The position numbers and the translations under genes are program-made. Under the pieces are notes generated by a model. The model ran no database searches and was not told the DNA's origin. It saw only the letters and a list, made by a program, of their open reading frames with translations. From NCBI GenBank assembly GCA_016292045.1, contig JAEEZX010000019.1, forward strand, positions 1-64,000: a stretch of DNA of 64,000 nucleotides, in the 5' to 3' direction. This document shows, in pieces, positions 8,622 through 18,516 of the stretch. Positions within the stretch are counted from its first letter, which is position 1, and each line of letters begins with the position of its first letter. The stretch is from Bacteroidaceae bacterium. Its GTDB lineage: Bacteria; Bacteroidota; Bacteroidia; Bacteroidales; Bacteroidaceae.

Positions 8622-8777
8622 TTAGTTTTTGAAGAAATCCTTTACAGCCTCGTTGGGTACCATCTGCTCGTTGAAGCTATAGGTGCCAGCTGCGTTCTTT
8701 ACCATCTTAATAACCTTGGTGTAAGAACGTCCGTCGGTCTTGCCAGTCTGAAGCGTGGCCACTGTTTTCTTTGCCAT
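8622..8777 (-). CDS. DUF4295-like small protein
   Basis: 51 aa, read by eye: MAKKTVATLQTGKTDGRSYTKVIKMVKNAAGTYSFNEQMVPNEAVKDFFKN. Follows rpmB-rpmG. Below the ORF-track length cutoff. Confidence 0.85.
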   Translation of the reverse strand: MAKKTVATLQTGKTDGRSYTKVIKMVKNAAGTYSFNEQMVPNEAVKDFFKN

Positions 8778-8803
8778 AGTAGTGTAATGTTATTAAGTGT
8801 GGA

Positions 8804-8992
8804 TTACTTGATTTCCTTGTGAATAGTCATTCTCTTGAGGATGGGGTTGTACTTCTTCAACTCCATACGGTCGGGGGTGTTCTTACGGTTCTTCGTCGTA
8901 ATGTAACGAGAAGTTCCGGGCAGACCGCTCTCCTTCATCTCTGTGCACTCCAGAATCACTTGAACTCTGTTGCCTTTAGCCTTCTTTGCCAT
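8804..8992 (-). CDS. rpmG: 50S ribosomal protein L33
   Basis: 62 aa; [42 protein letters not shown]. Confidence 0.95.
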   Translation of the reverse strand: MAKKAKGNRVQVILECTEMKESGLPGTSRYITTKNRKNTPDRMELKKYNPILKRMTIHKEIK

Positions 8993-9048
8993 AGTCTTCT
9001 GTTTCTATGCCAGCTCTGCCTCGTCGGCAAAACTGACACGCTTTCCTT

Positions 9049-9309
9049 TTAGCCGATTACACGAATGTTTTTCCAATCACAATAGCCCTTAGCAACAGCG
9101 TTCTTGAGGGCAGCATCCAGTCCGACCTTATTGATGTAGCGCAGGCCGTTGGCACAAATGTTCAGGCTGATCCAGCAATCCTCCTCCACGTAGTAGAACT
9201 TCTTGGTGAAGAGGTTCACGTCGAAAGTGCGCTTGGTGCGACGCTTTGAGTGCGACACATTGTTGCCAATCATCGCTGTCTTGCCTGTAATCTGACAAAT
9301 CTTAGACAT
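9049..9309 (-). CDS. rpmB: 50S ribosomal protein L28
   Basis: [38 protein letters not shown]. Confidence 0.95.
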   Translation of the reverse strand: MSKICQITGKTAMIGNNVSHSKRRTKRTFDVNLFTKKFYYVEEDCWISLNICANGLRYINKVGLDAALKNAVAKGYCDWKNIRVIG

Positions 9310-9411
9310 ACTCGTATCTTTATTGCGTTATTTTCTATGTGTTACTTCCAAACAGGGCACAAAGGTATAGCCTTTTTCTGACTTCGCCAAACTTTTACTT
9401 AAAAAATTACC

Positions 9412-9828
9412 TTAAAAGCCCATTTTTTTCTTCCAGTCAACAAAAAAGAACGGTTCATCCAGCATCTGAGCACCCTCTTTGTCGATGAAAAGCTGCGTTG
9501 TGGTGCCTTCGAGACACAGTGCGCCATCCCTTTCACGGAAAATTTTGTAGCGGTAATCCAGACGTGCACCGCGCTTGTGGACGTAGGTGGTGTGTATCAC
9601 CGCCACATCGTTCATCTCCAGGGGAGCCAGACAACGGTAGTGCACGTCGAAGATGGGAGCTGTGATGCCGGTCTGCATCATCACCGTGTAGTCGCACCCG
9701 GGATAGTGACGCCCGAAACTCTCGCGCCCGTCCTCCAGATACTTGACATAGTTGCCGTGCCACACACGATGCATGGGATCCAGTTCGGAAAACTTCACCG
9801 GCACGCGGCAGATATCCTTTATTTCCAC
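9412..9828 (-). CDS. acyl-CoA/ACP thioesterase, 4HBT hotdog family
   Basis: PVKFSELDPMHRVWHGNYVKYLEDGRESFGRHY. Confidence 0.85.
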   Translation of the reverse strand: MEIKDICRVPVKFSELDPMHRVWHGNYVKYLEDGRESFGRHYPGCDYTVMMQTGITAPIFDVHYRCLAPLEMNDVAVIHTTYVHKRGARLDYRYKIFRERDGALCLEGTTTQLFIDKEGAQMLDEPFFFVDWKKKMGF

Positions 9829-10394
9829 TGGTAGTCGGAGAATGTGTAGAGTGTGTAGTTGTCGCCCCTCTCGTTCATGCGAAGAGACTTTATTTCACCG
9901 TTCTTGCCGTCAATCACAAGCAGAAAAGAAGTGAACATCATACGCTTGGCTGTCTTGGCATCGGCCTTCGGGGTGATGGTGATGAGAATATCGCCGTCCT
10001 CCTTCTTCATCTCGAGGTCGCTGGTCTTGGACAGGTCGGTACCGCCGGCGAGAATGCTCTCCCAAACAGCCTGGAAGGTCTTGAACTGCACATTGGTCTT
10101 GGAAGACGTCTTGTGGGGCTTGCCCTTCATCGTCATCGTGAACTGCGTGCCGTTCATATCGAGGGCTTCCTTGCCGCCGTCCATCGTGATATTCACCTTG
10201 TCGGGACGCGACATACTGAAAGAACCCTGAAGAACCTCGTCCTTTGCCACCACTTTCTTGTGGCGCACACGCTGGCACTTGGCTGTCACCGTCTGCACTG
10301 TCTTGTACTTGGCACAGGCCTTCTGATAATCGCTCTGCTGCGCCCACATGAACGAGGAGAGCAGACAGAAGAATGCTAAAAGTATATGTTTCAT
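9819..10394 (-). CDS. LolA-like outer membrane lipoprotein carrier family protein
   Basis: Signal peptide; LolA-like core (VQTVTAKCQRVRHKKVVAKDEVLQGSFSMSRPDKVNITM). Confidence 0.75.
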   Translation of the reverse strand: MKHILLAFFCLLSSFMWAQQSDYQKACAKYKTVQTVTAKCQRVRHKKVVAKDEVLQGSFSMSRPDKVNITMDGGKEALDMNGTQFTMTMKGKPHKTSSKTNVQFKTFQAVWESILAGGTDLSKTSDLEMKKEDGDILITITPKADAKTAKRMMFTSFLLVIDGKNGEIKSLRMNERGDNYTLYTFSDYQWK

Positions 10395-10415
10395 CGTCTT
10401 ACGATTTTTTCGGGA

Positions 10416-11144
10416 TTAAGTGTAGAGACCGCCGTTAATGCTTATCACATTGCCAGTGACATATGAAGCACCCTCGGAAGCGAGGAATGCCACCACTTCA
10501 GCCACCTCTTCGGGACGACCGAAACGACCGGCAGGAATTGTTTTCTTGAGCGTTGCCTCGTCGAGACCCTCCACCATGTCGGTCTTGATGAAACCGGGAG
10601 CAATGGCGTTGACCGTGACATTCTTCTTAGCCACCTCCTGAGCGAGAGCTTTCGTGGCAGCAATGATGCCACCCTTGGCAGCGGAGTAGTTGGTCTGACC
10701 GGGAAGGCCCTTCAAACCGCTCACCGAAGCCATGTTGATGATACGGCCGAACTTGTGGAACTGCATCGGAGCCAGGAGAGGCTGCGTCACATTGTAGAAG
10801 CCGTCGAGAGTGATGGTGAGCACACGGTTCCAGTCCTCGCGGGGCATCAGCGCCATCACGTTGTCGCGACGGATGCCGGCATTGTTGAACAGCACCTCGA
10901 TATACTCGTCCTCGTGGCTCGTCTGCCACTCCTCAATAGCCTTGCGGGAAGCCTCTGCGTCGGAAACGTCGAACTTCATCAGCGTGCCGTCGCTACCGGC
11001 CTCGCGCACCATACGGAGCGTTTCCTCGGCGGCTGCAGTGTTGCCGGCATAGTTAATCAACACATGATAGCCCAAAGAAGCCATCTTAACGGAAACTGCA
11101 CGGCCGATACCGCGACTTCCACCTGTAATCAATGCGTATTTCAT
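10416..11144 (-). CDS. 3-oxoacyl-ACP reductase, FabG-like SDR
   Basis: TGGSRGIGRAVS, NNAGIRRD, YSAAKGG, INGGLYT. Confidence 0.9.
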   Translation of the reverse strand: MKYALITGGSRGIGRAVSVKMASLGYHVLINYAGNTAAAEETLRMVREAGSDGTLMKFDVSDAEASRKAIEEWQTSHEDEYIEVLFNNAGIRRDNVMALMPREDWNRVLTITLDGFYNVTQPLLAPMQFHKFGRIINMASVSGLKGLPGQTNYSAAKGGIIAATKALAQEVAKKNVTVNAIAPGFIKTDMVEGLDEATLKKTIPAGRFGRPEEVAEVVAFLASEGASYVTGNVISINGGLYT

Positions 11145-11163
11145 CTCGTAATGTTTTATTTCG

Positions 11164-12549
11164 TTACAAACTGTTTATCACTTGTTCACACGTAAACTGC
11201 GCCGTACGGGTCACTCCCATCAGTCCGTGGAGCACTACATTCTGTCCCGTGAGGAACAGGTTGCCCACCGACATCTTGGGAGAGAGTATCGTCATAAGAG
11301 GATTCTGCCAGTCCTTGCGCATTCCGTAGGCGCTACCCTCCGGTGTCTTGTTGTAATCGCGCCACGTGAGCGGAGAGGATGTGTATATCTCCTCTATCTG
11401 CGACGAGAGACCCGGCAACTGTGTTTCCGCGAGTGCAATACACTCCTCAGCGAAAACACCCTTGAGAGCCTTGTAGTCCTCCCCTCTCCGACCGACAGAT
11501 GTGTCGCTCCAGCGGCTCCATGTCCCGAACAGCGTGGGAGTGAGAATATCTATCTGGTCGGACGCAGGATTGGTGACCAGCACGGCACCGACAGGACGCT
11601 GCGGACATTCATGCTGTCCCCAAACATCTCCTCGCGCGTATATATATTTATTATGGTTAAAAGCAGGAAGAGCACCCTTCTTCGTCACCACGGAAACGGT
11701 GAACATGCCGAAAGAATTGGGCACCGATGCCATGCGACGACGGAAGACACCTTTTATCTTGCGGCTCTCCTTAATCCACGAGAGTGTGGTGACAGGATGG
11801 GCATCGGAAATGAAGAAGCGGCCTTCGTAGACATTTCCCAAGGAAGTGCGCGCAGCGGCAATCAGTTCGTCACGCTCGACGAGTTCCTCCACCTCCTCGC
11901 CGCAGAGCACCTCACCGCCGTACGATCTGATATCCCCGATGAGTCTGTCGACCATCAGCGAACCGGGTCCGTCGAGACGCCAGCTGCTTTCGATGAAAGG
12001 TCCCTGATTGTGGACAAAAGAAAAGAGAGGAAGAGTGTCGCGACGCAGTTCCATCTTGAGACAGGTACCCGAAAGTACGTCTATCAGCAGAGGGTCGTGG
12101 AAAAGTTCATTGAGCCATGTCCATGCAGAAATATTCACTCCGTCTCTCTCACCCATTTCGCGCAGAGCACGGACATAAGTGTGAAGCGCTTCCCTCTCGT
12201 GCGGGAAGTCATGCGAAAGATTCTCTGCAAAGCGCTCGAAGCCCTCCTTGTAGAGGAATGTGCTCCCCTCTATCGTCACCTTGTCGAACCCCTCCGGATC
12301 GAGACGTTTCCAGGGAAGCGACAACAGGTTGAGGTCTGCGAAAAGATTATGGAGAGCCTGTCCTTCGTCCAAACCGCCGACATAGTGCATCCCCGTGTCG
12401 AAATGACGGCCTTTGCGCAGGTAGCTCTGCAACGAACCGCCCGGCTGTCCCTGACGCTCCAGAACGACAACCTTCAACCCTTTGCGGGCAAGTGTATGGC
12501 CACAGGCCAAACCTCCTAATCCACTACCTATTATGACGACGTCGTACAT
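11164..12549 (-). CDS. NAD(P)/FAD-dependent oxidoreductase, phytoene desaturase/carotenoid isomerase-like
   Basis: MYDVVIIGSGLGGLACGHTLARKGLKVVVLERQGQPGG. The ATG at 12549 is preferred to the upstream alternative start at 12576. Confidence 0.85.
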   Translation of the reverse strand: MYDVVIIGSGLGGLACGHTLARKGLKVVVLERQGQPGGSLQSYLRKGRHFDTGMHYVGGLDEGQALHNLFADLNLLSLPWKRLDPEGFDKVTIEGSTFLYKEGFERFAENLSHDFPHEREALHTYVRALREMGERDGVNISAWTWLNELFHDPLLIDVLSGTCLKMELRRDTLPLFSFVHNQGPFIESSWRLDGPGSLMVDRLIGDIRSYGGEVLCGEEVEELVERDELIAAARTSLGNVYEGRFFISDAHPVTTLSWIKESRKIKGVFRRRMASVPNSFGMFTVSVVTKKGALPAFNHNKYIYARGDVWGQHECPQRPVGAVLVTNPASDQIDILTPTLFGTWSRWSDTSVGRRGEDYKALKGVFAEECIALAETQLPGLSSQIEEIYTSSPLTWRDYNKTPEGSAYGMRKDWQNPLMTILSPKMSVGNLFLTGQNVVLHGLMGVTRTAQFTCEQVINSL

Positions 12550-14998
12550 AACGGAATATTGCGGGCTGTGCCACATAACTCAACACCACAGCACTCACCA
12601 TACCTACGAGTGTGGCAAATCCCACGCTCTGAATAGCAGGATGCTTCGCCAACAACATGGAAGCCACCGTAACTACAAGGATAAAGGCAGAGAACATAAT
12701 GGCTGTCTTGTGACGGCCGAGAACCTTGTCATTACCGTCGTTCTCATGAATGAGACCCGACATGATGAATATGCTGTAGTCAACACCAATACCGAATATG
12801 AACGTGGATATGATGATGTTGATAAGGTTGAAACGCACTCCGAAGATAGCCATTGCACCCAATACGATGAGCCACGAAAGCACAATCGGGAAAAAGCCCA
12901 AAAGCGTGTATTTCCAGTTGAAATGGAAACTGAACAGCAACACCAGGAATACGAATCCCATGCTTATCCACTGAAGTACATTGAAATCCTCGTTGAGCTG
13001 ACGCAATGTATCGCGCGTATAATAATAGGTGTCGAGCACCATAAGATTGTCGTCCTTGGTGACAGCATCGCAGATGCGCAGGAATGTGGCATCCAGACTG
13101 TCGGGCTTATATCGCACACTGGAGAGCACCAGATACTGTCCTCCATAGGTCTCCTCAATAAGCGTGGAAAGATAACCGTAGGGAATGATATCCGCCTCGT
13201 AGAGAGCATCCGGTTCGTAGTCCCTCGTAGCAGCCTCAAAGAAAGGAGCAAAGCCGTCCGCAGAAAGACCGGCCCGGGGAGCTGTGGCATCGACGAGACG
13301 CTTCACCTTGGAGAGACGCTCCTCGTTCCAGAACTCCTTCCATGCCTCAATGCGCTTCTCCTGCACTTCGAGCGGAACGAAGAGAACACCCGTGTGAGTA
13401 TACCCGCTCACGAGGCCCTCCTTTTCAAGCGAATCAAGTTTTGCCTCCAACAGAGAGAATTTCTCAACCGCCTCCTCAGCTGTCGCACCTTGGGATGCAA
13501 AATATGTGGACTCGTCGCCGGTAGCCGTTTTCTCACTCAGGAGTTCTTTGCTCTTGGATGTCATCTCAGACACATATCCGAGATTGTTCATATCGGCATC
13601 GAAGTCCGTGCCTTTAATCAGATATGCCAGCACACAGACGGCGGATATCGTACCGATGACACAGGCAAGCACCTTACTCTTGTCGAAAGGATAGGCACTC
13701 AGCTTGTCCATAATAGCAAAAGCCCTCTCACCCTTGCGCGTCTTGCCGATATCCAAAAGATGCGGGAGATATATCAGCGAGAACAACGTGGTGCCGACGA
13801 TGGCAAAAGCTGCAAAAAGGCCGAAATCCTGAAGAAGGTCGGTCTTCACGAACAATAATCCTATGAAACTGCCTATCGTTGTGATGCATCCAAGAAGTAC
13901 CGGCTTTGTCTCCTCGCGGAGCACCATCTCACTGTTTCCGGAATACTTGAAGTGGGTGATGACATGCAGTGCATAGCTCATAGCCACACCCAGTACGATA
14001 GCACCAATACCGAGAGCCATCAAAGAGAACTGTCCCTTGATGAAATACATCATCGTGAGACCGAAGAATGTGCCGAATGCAACCGGCAACACCAACAGAG
14101 GCAACGCAGACCATGAGCGAAGACAAAGACCAAGGACTATGAGTACCAGCACCAGAGAGCCCAATATCGTTGTCAAAAGGTCGCCCTTGATTGTGGAAGA
14201 GTTATAATATCCGTTCGCGGGCGTACCATGATATGATATATTAACCTGCGGATGTGTCTCGCGGAATTGTTCTATCCGTTTATTGAGAGTCTCAAAGAGA
14301 CTACTGCCCTGCCCCGTATTTGTCGCAGAGAATTTCGGTGTGATGATAGCCAGACAGACGGTTGAGTCCGGAACAAAAATATGACCGTCTACCGTACTGT
14401 AACCTCCCCCGGTACTGCTTAGGAGCGGAGCTATCTTTTTCTCCATCACAGAACGCATACCGATGGGGTCCATCTCCAGAAGCTGTGGAAATATGTCGGC
14501 CACATCGCTCTGCATATCCTCCACATTCTTAGCCATCTGATAACGCATATGTTCCTCTGTGAGCAGCGTATCGAATGCCTCGTAGCAGGACTCGTCCACG
14601 TATGCCGGCAAATGCTCTGTGAGATAGTCGACAGCATCGAACATCAAATCCTCATTAATCTGATAGAACACATCGTCTATCGTACGCTCTTCCTCAGGTA
14701 GATTCTCCTGTGGAATCAGCAAAGAATCAACGAATTCATCACAAACGCTGATGAGCTCGTCTTTGTCCTCACCCTGGAACAGCACAAAAGTCTTATCCTT
14801 GATACGTAAGGATGAAAACGCCAGTTTAATACTACCGTCTTCATTACGAGACGATGGCATCAACTTGTTAAGGTCTTCCTCAAGATATATCTTTGAGGAG
14901 AAATATCCTAACAGAAAAAACAAAAAGACCATCGACAGCCACATGAGGAGGCGATGGTTCTTGAAATAATGATATATACTAACAAACAGTTGTGTCAC
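12524..14998 (-). CDS. MMPL/RND-family exporter
   Basis: 824 aa with two TM blocks (LLTTILGSLVLVLIVLGLCLRSWSALPLLVLP; YTLLGFFPIVLSWLIVLGAMAIFGVRFNLINIIISTFIFGIGVDY). Confidence 0.85.
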   Translation of the reverse strand: MTQLFVSIYHYFKNHRLLMWLSMVFLFFLLGYFSSKIYLEEDLNKLMPSSRNEDGSIKLAFSSLRIKDKTFVLFQGEDKDELISVCDEFVDSLLIPQENLPEEERTIDDVFYQINEDLMFDAVDYLTEHLPAYVDESCYEAFDTLLTEEHMRYQMAKNVEDMQSDVADIFPQLLEMDPIGMRSVMEKKIAPLLSSTGGGYSTVDGHIFVPDSTVCLAIITPKFSATNTGQGSSLFETLNKRIEQFRETHPQVNISYHGTPANGYYNSSTIKGDLLTTILGSLVLVLIVLGLCLRSWSALPLLVLPVAFGTFFGLTMMYFIKGQFSLMALGIGAIVLGVAMSYALHVITHFKYSGNSEMVLREETKPVLLGCITTIGSFIGLLFVKTDLLQDFGLFAAFAIVGTTLFSLIYLPHLLDIGKTRKGERAFAIMDKLSAYPFDKSKVLACVIGTISAVCVLAYLIKGTDFDADMNNLGYVSEMTSKSKELLSEKTATGDESTYFASQGATAEEAVEKFSLLEAKLDSLEKEGLVSGYTHTGVLFVPLEVQEKRIEAWKEFWNEERLSKVKRLVDATAPRAGLSADGFAPFFEAATRDYEPDALYEADIIPYGYLSTLIEETYGGQYLVLSSVRYKPDSLDATFLRICDAVTKDDNLMVLDTYYYTRDTLRQLNEDFNVLQWISMGFVFLVLLFSFHFNWKYTLLGFFPIVLSWLIVLGAMAIFGVRFNLINIIISTFIFGIGVDYSIFIMSGLIHENDGNDKVLGRHKTAIMFSAFILVVTVASMLLAKHPAIQSVGFATLVGMVSAVVLSYVAQPAIFRYVRRRHNR

Positions 14999-15363
14999 AC
15001 TAATACCCCTTTCAGTTCCATATATTTTTGCTGCTCATCGCGGACAACTCCTTGAACCACGTAGCCGCCACCCTTAGCCTCTGCAGACACTTCGACTGTA
15101 ATTCTGGGACACACCGCCGGTGTGGCGACAGCCGTCAGACGACACAGTTTAATGCTCTCATAGCGCAGGTCGTTTTTCTGAAGTACCATACATACACATT
15201 CTTTGATGGTCTCCATGTTACAAACTCCGGGACAAACGGGTTTGCCCGGGAAGTGACCATCGTAGACACTGCATTCTGGAAGAAGCTCCAGACACACACT
15301 GCCCTTCATTTCCTCCTCTCTCTCAACAGAGATAATCTTGTAGAAGTTATTATTCAGGAACAT
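14995..15363 (-). CDS. 3-hydroxyacyl-ACP dehydratase, FabZ/ApeI-like hotdog
   Basis: YDGHFPGKPVCPGVCNMETIKE. Confidence 0.8.
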   Translation of the reverse strand: MFLNNNFYKIISVEREEEMKGSVCLELLPECSVYDGHFPGKPVCPGVCNMETIKECVCMVLQKNDLRYESIKLCRLTAVATPAVCPRITVEVSAEAKGGGYVVQGVVRDEQQKYMELKGVLV

Positions 15364-15766
15364 ATATTTTCATTTGAGTGTCTGCAACCACTTCATCTCC
15401 CACTCTTGTTTCCCCGCGCATCAGAGTGACGCCCTGCACCTCCGGTCCCATTGAAACCACAGTCTCAAGCACATCACCCACTTTCGGACGCTGGTACAGG
15501 TGGAAATTCTTTACCTCACCAATATATCCAATAGGTGCCTCTGTAGCACCTGTTTCTCTTGCCTTCCAACCGGCATGAGCAGAAGCACTCTGAGCGATAT
15601 GCTCAACAAGCGCCACCTCAGAGAGGCGGCCGTCGGACTCGATGAAGAAGTTGCCTTCCTTTACGGTGTAACGGCAAACTGCTTCATCTTCCGAGGCACG
15701 CACCAAAACGTCCACCATCCGAATGGGGGCACGCTGAGGTATCAGTTCTTCTATTGAATAGGGCAT
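15350..15766 (-). CDS. hotdog dehydratase, ApeP-like
   Basis: EELIPQRAPIRMVDVLVR...ALVEHIAQSASAHAGWKA. Confidence 0.75.
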   Translation of the reverse strand: MPYSIEELIPQRAPIRMVDVLVRASEDEAVCRYTVKEGNFFIESDGRLSEVALVEHIAQSASAHAGWKARETGATEAPIGYIGEVKNFHLYQRPKVGDVLETVVSMGPEVQGVTLMRGETRVGDEVVADTQMKIYVPE

Positions 15767-15775
15767 TCCCTCTTC

Positions 15776-16015
15776 TTACTGATGAGATTCAATGTAATCG
15801 TACAGATCCTTGAAGGTCTTAACCTTAGGCAGATCCTCAACAGGAATCTTCACTTTGAAGGTGTACTGAATAACAGCAACGAGGTCAACCAAAGAGAGGC
15901 TATCCAACTGGAGAGTGTCGTAGATAACAGCGTCATCAGTGATAACACTTTCTTCTACTTCAAACTCTTCTGCCAAAGTAGATTGTACCTTTGCAATAAT
16001 GTCTTCGCGTGTCAT
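15776..16015 (-). CDS. acyl carrier protein
   Basis: 79 aa; phosphopantetheine site DTLQLDSLSLVDLV. Confidence 0.92.
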   Translation of the reverse strand: MTREDIIAKVQSTLAEEFEVEESVITDDAVIYDTLQLDSLSLVDLVAVIQYTFKVKIPVEDLPKVKTFKDLYDYIESHQ

Positions 16016-16064
16016 AATTCAATTTTTTTGTTTGGTTTAAAAATTATTGTTTTTTCTATATTGT

Positions 16065-17288
16065 TTAGTCCACATTCTTGACAATCAGGGTGGAGTTCGT
16101 GCCGCCAAATCCGAAACTGTTGGACAGGAACATATCGAAATGCTTCTCTATCGTCTCGGGAATAACGTTCACGCAGGCAGTCTCTTCGTCGGGCTCCTCA
16201 AAGTTCAGGTTGCCGGCAATGAAACCGTTCTTCATCATGAGCATAGAATAAATACACTCTGCTGCACCTGCAGCCCACATCTCGTGACCGGTTTGAGACT
16301 TTGTACTTGTCACAGGAACCCTGTAGTCGCCGAATGCCTGAGCAATAGCCATAGCCTCACGTCCGTCACCGGCATGAGTGGATGTTGCATGAGCATTCAC
16401 ATAGCCTATCTCCGTTGGACTTACCCCAGAAAGGCGCAAAGCCATTTCCAGACTCTTGCGAGGACCCTCTACATTGGGTGTAGAGATATGGTCACCATTA
16501 CCGCTGAATCCCCAACCTACAATCTCTGCCAAAATCTTGGCACCACGCTTCTTGGCGTGCTCCTCGCTCTCAAGAATCAATGTTGCAGCACCACCGCCGG
16601 GTACAAGTCCGTTGCGGTTCTTGTCAAACGGACGACAGGCCTTGAGAGGCTCATCCTCTCTTGTAGAGAAAGCCTGAATACCATCAAAAGATGCCACGCA
16701 GTACATATTGTTCTCCTGGCCGCCACCGCAAATAACACAATCCTGCAAACCGTTCTTAATCAACAGATAGGCATTACCAATTGCAATTGAAGAAGATGCA
16801 CAGGCTGCAGAAGAAGTCAGATTGATACCACGCAGTCTGAACAGACAAGCAAGATTCATCGTAATTGTGGAGTTCATCGACTGGAAGATAGCACCGCTAC
16901 CACAGCTCGCTGTGTCACCACACTGACGGAATTTATCCAAAGCAACCATTGTTGCCTCTGCAACACTGTCATTGCCGTAAATTATACCTACATCATGCTT
17001 GTCCAGATAATCCTGATCAATACCGGCCTGCTCCAAAGCATCCTTTGTTGCCATATAAGCATACTGTGCCTCCTCCGGCATGAACATACGCATGTTGCGA
17101 GGAACAAACGGTTTCAAATCTGGCTTGGGAACATTGGTACAAAGGCCGCTGCGAAATCCTGCTGCCTTTCTCTCCTCGGAGAAAATAATTCCGCTCTTGC
17201 CATCATAAAGGCTCTGACGGACATCATCCAATGTCTGGCCCAGACAGGACCATATTCCCATACCTGTAATAACTACTTTGTTTTCCAT
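16065..17288 (-). CDS. beta-ketoacyl-ACP synthase
   Basis: SSAACASSS active-site Cys, NAHATSTHAGD and SQTGHEMWAAGAAE His motifs, GFGGTNSTL. Confidence 0.92.
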   Translation of the reverse strand: MENKVVITGMGIWSCLGQTLDDVRQSLYDGKSGIIFSEERKAAGFRSGLCTNVPKPDLKPFVPRNMRMFMPEEAQYAYMATKDALEQAGIDQDYLDKHDVGIIYGNDSVAEATMVALDKFRQCGDTASCGSGAIFQSMNSTITMNLACLFRLRGINLTSSAACASSSIAIGNAYLLIKNGLQDCVICGGGQENNMYCVASFDGIQAFSTREDEPLKACRPFDKNRNGLVPGGGAATLILESEEHAKKRGAKILAEIVGWGFSGNGDHISTPNVEGPRKSLEMALRLSGVSPTEIGYVNAHATSTHAGDGREAMAIAQAFGDYRVPVTSTKSQTGHEMWAAGAAECIYSMLMMKNGFIAGNLNFEEPDEETACVNVIPETIEKHFDMFLSNSFGFGGTNSTLIVKNVD

Positions 17289-17320
17289 TTCACTATTATT
17301 TCATTTTCCACTTATGATAC

Positions 17321-18457
17321 TCATTTTCCTATTTCTTTGCACCAGCATCTGCGCCTCTTGATTTTCTCCGGCCCGAGAGGCTTCCACTGGGAAAGTTCTT
17401 TGACGTTATCCTCCAATTGAGGACCCGTTTCTGCATATCTAAATCCCTTGCGATTAAACACAGGAATTAAATCGTTGAATATAAGAGCATTCACACCCAT
17501 GCCCTGAAGATCCGGACGCACAGCTATCAAAAGCAGCTGCACCGTATCCTCATGCCTCCACTTCAGCGCACGCATAATGTGCCACCAGCCCAATGGCAGC
17601 AAGTGACCGTTCACTTTCTTCATTGCCTTGGAAAGGGACGGTATTGTCACCGCTGCAGCAACCAATTCGTTATCTCCGTTGACAACGCAAGGGATAAGCT
17701 CAGTGTCGATAATGGGCACGTATTGCTTGAGAAAATCATTAATCTGATTCTCCGTGAATGCCGTGAATCCGAATAACGGCTCATATGCCTTATTCATCAG
17801 GCGAAACACCTCATGTCCCTTTTCTCCCAGCAATTGCGTGCTGTTATATTTTACCACATGCAAACCGAACATCTCTCCCGAAAGCGCCGCTACACGAGCA
17901 TACTTAACAGGCACTTCTGAGGGAACAGCCACACGGATGTGCAACCAGTCTGCCTCTTTTTCAAAACCAAGCGCCTTCATGTGCTCCGGATAGTAGGGAT
18001 AGTTGTATATCTCCGTCATCATCCCCTCTCTTTCAAAGTCCTCCACGAGCATTCCCTCTTTGTCAAAATCTGTAATACCCATCGGACCTTGAATACGCTC
18101 CATACCCTGCTCCGCTCCCCATTTCTCCACGGCTTCTATCAAAGCACGGGAAACGTTCAAATCGTCTATGAAATCAATGAATCCAAATCGAACATTTCTT
18201 GTGCCCCACTTCTTATTCGCATTCTGGTTTATGATACCCGCAATACGGCCCACCACTTCACCATTCTGCCATGCAAGGAAGGGCTGCACCTTGGCAATAG
18301 CTAATGCACTGTTTTTCTTCGGATTAAACGTATCGTAGACATCACGATTCAAATCCGGAACAAACTGTTCACAGCCCCTGTACAGGGAAAAAGGAAAGCG
18401 CACAAAGAGAGTCATCTCTTCATTCGAACTAACCTTTTTAACTTGCACCTTTATCAT
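17321..18457 (-). CDS. GNAT-fold N-acetyltransferase-like protein
   Basis: QLLLIAVRPDLQGMGVNALIFNDLIPVFNRKGFRYAETG. A TACCTTTG box lies just upstream, near 18480. Confidence 0.75.
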   Translation of the reverse strand: MIKVQVKKVSSNEEMTLFVRFPFSLYRGCEQFVPDLNRDVYDTFNPKKNSALAIAKVQPFLAWQNGEVVGRIAGIINQNANKKWGTRNVRFGFIDFIDDLNVSRALIEAVEKWGAEQGMERIQGPMGITDFDKEGMLVEDFEREGMMTEIYNYPYYPEHMKALGFEKEADWLHIRVAVPSEVPVKYARVAALSGEMFGLHVVKYNSTQLLGEKGHEVFRLMNKAYEPLFGFTAFTENQINDFLKQYVPIIDTELIPCVVNGDNELVAAAVTIPSLSKAMKKVNGHLLPLGWWHIMRALKWRHEDTVQLLLIAVRPDLQGMGVNALIFNDLIPVFNRKGFRYAETGPQLEDNVKELSQWKPLGPEKIKRRRCWCKEIGK

Positions 18458-18516
18458 ATACGCACGTTTTTCGCGAGCAAAGGTACGAAAATAATTTGAT
18501 ATAGATGATAAAATAA

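Noticed and set aside
11182-13858. Long plus-strand ORFs (445 and 458 aa) opposite the oxidoreductase and MMPL genes
   Set aside because: No domain character; opposite well-supported genes.
9412-18457. Calling the cluster a dialkylresorcinol/flexirubin locus
   Set aside because: No DarA, DarB or aromatic ammonia lyase is visible, so only a generic polyene/acyl assignment is justified.
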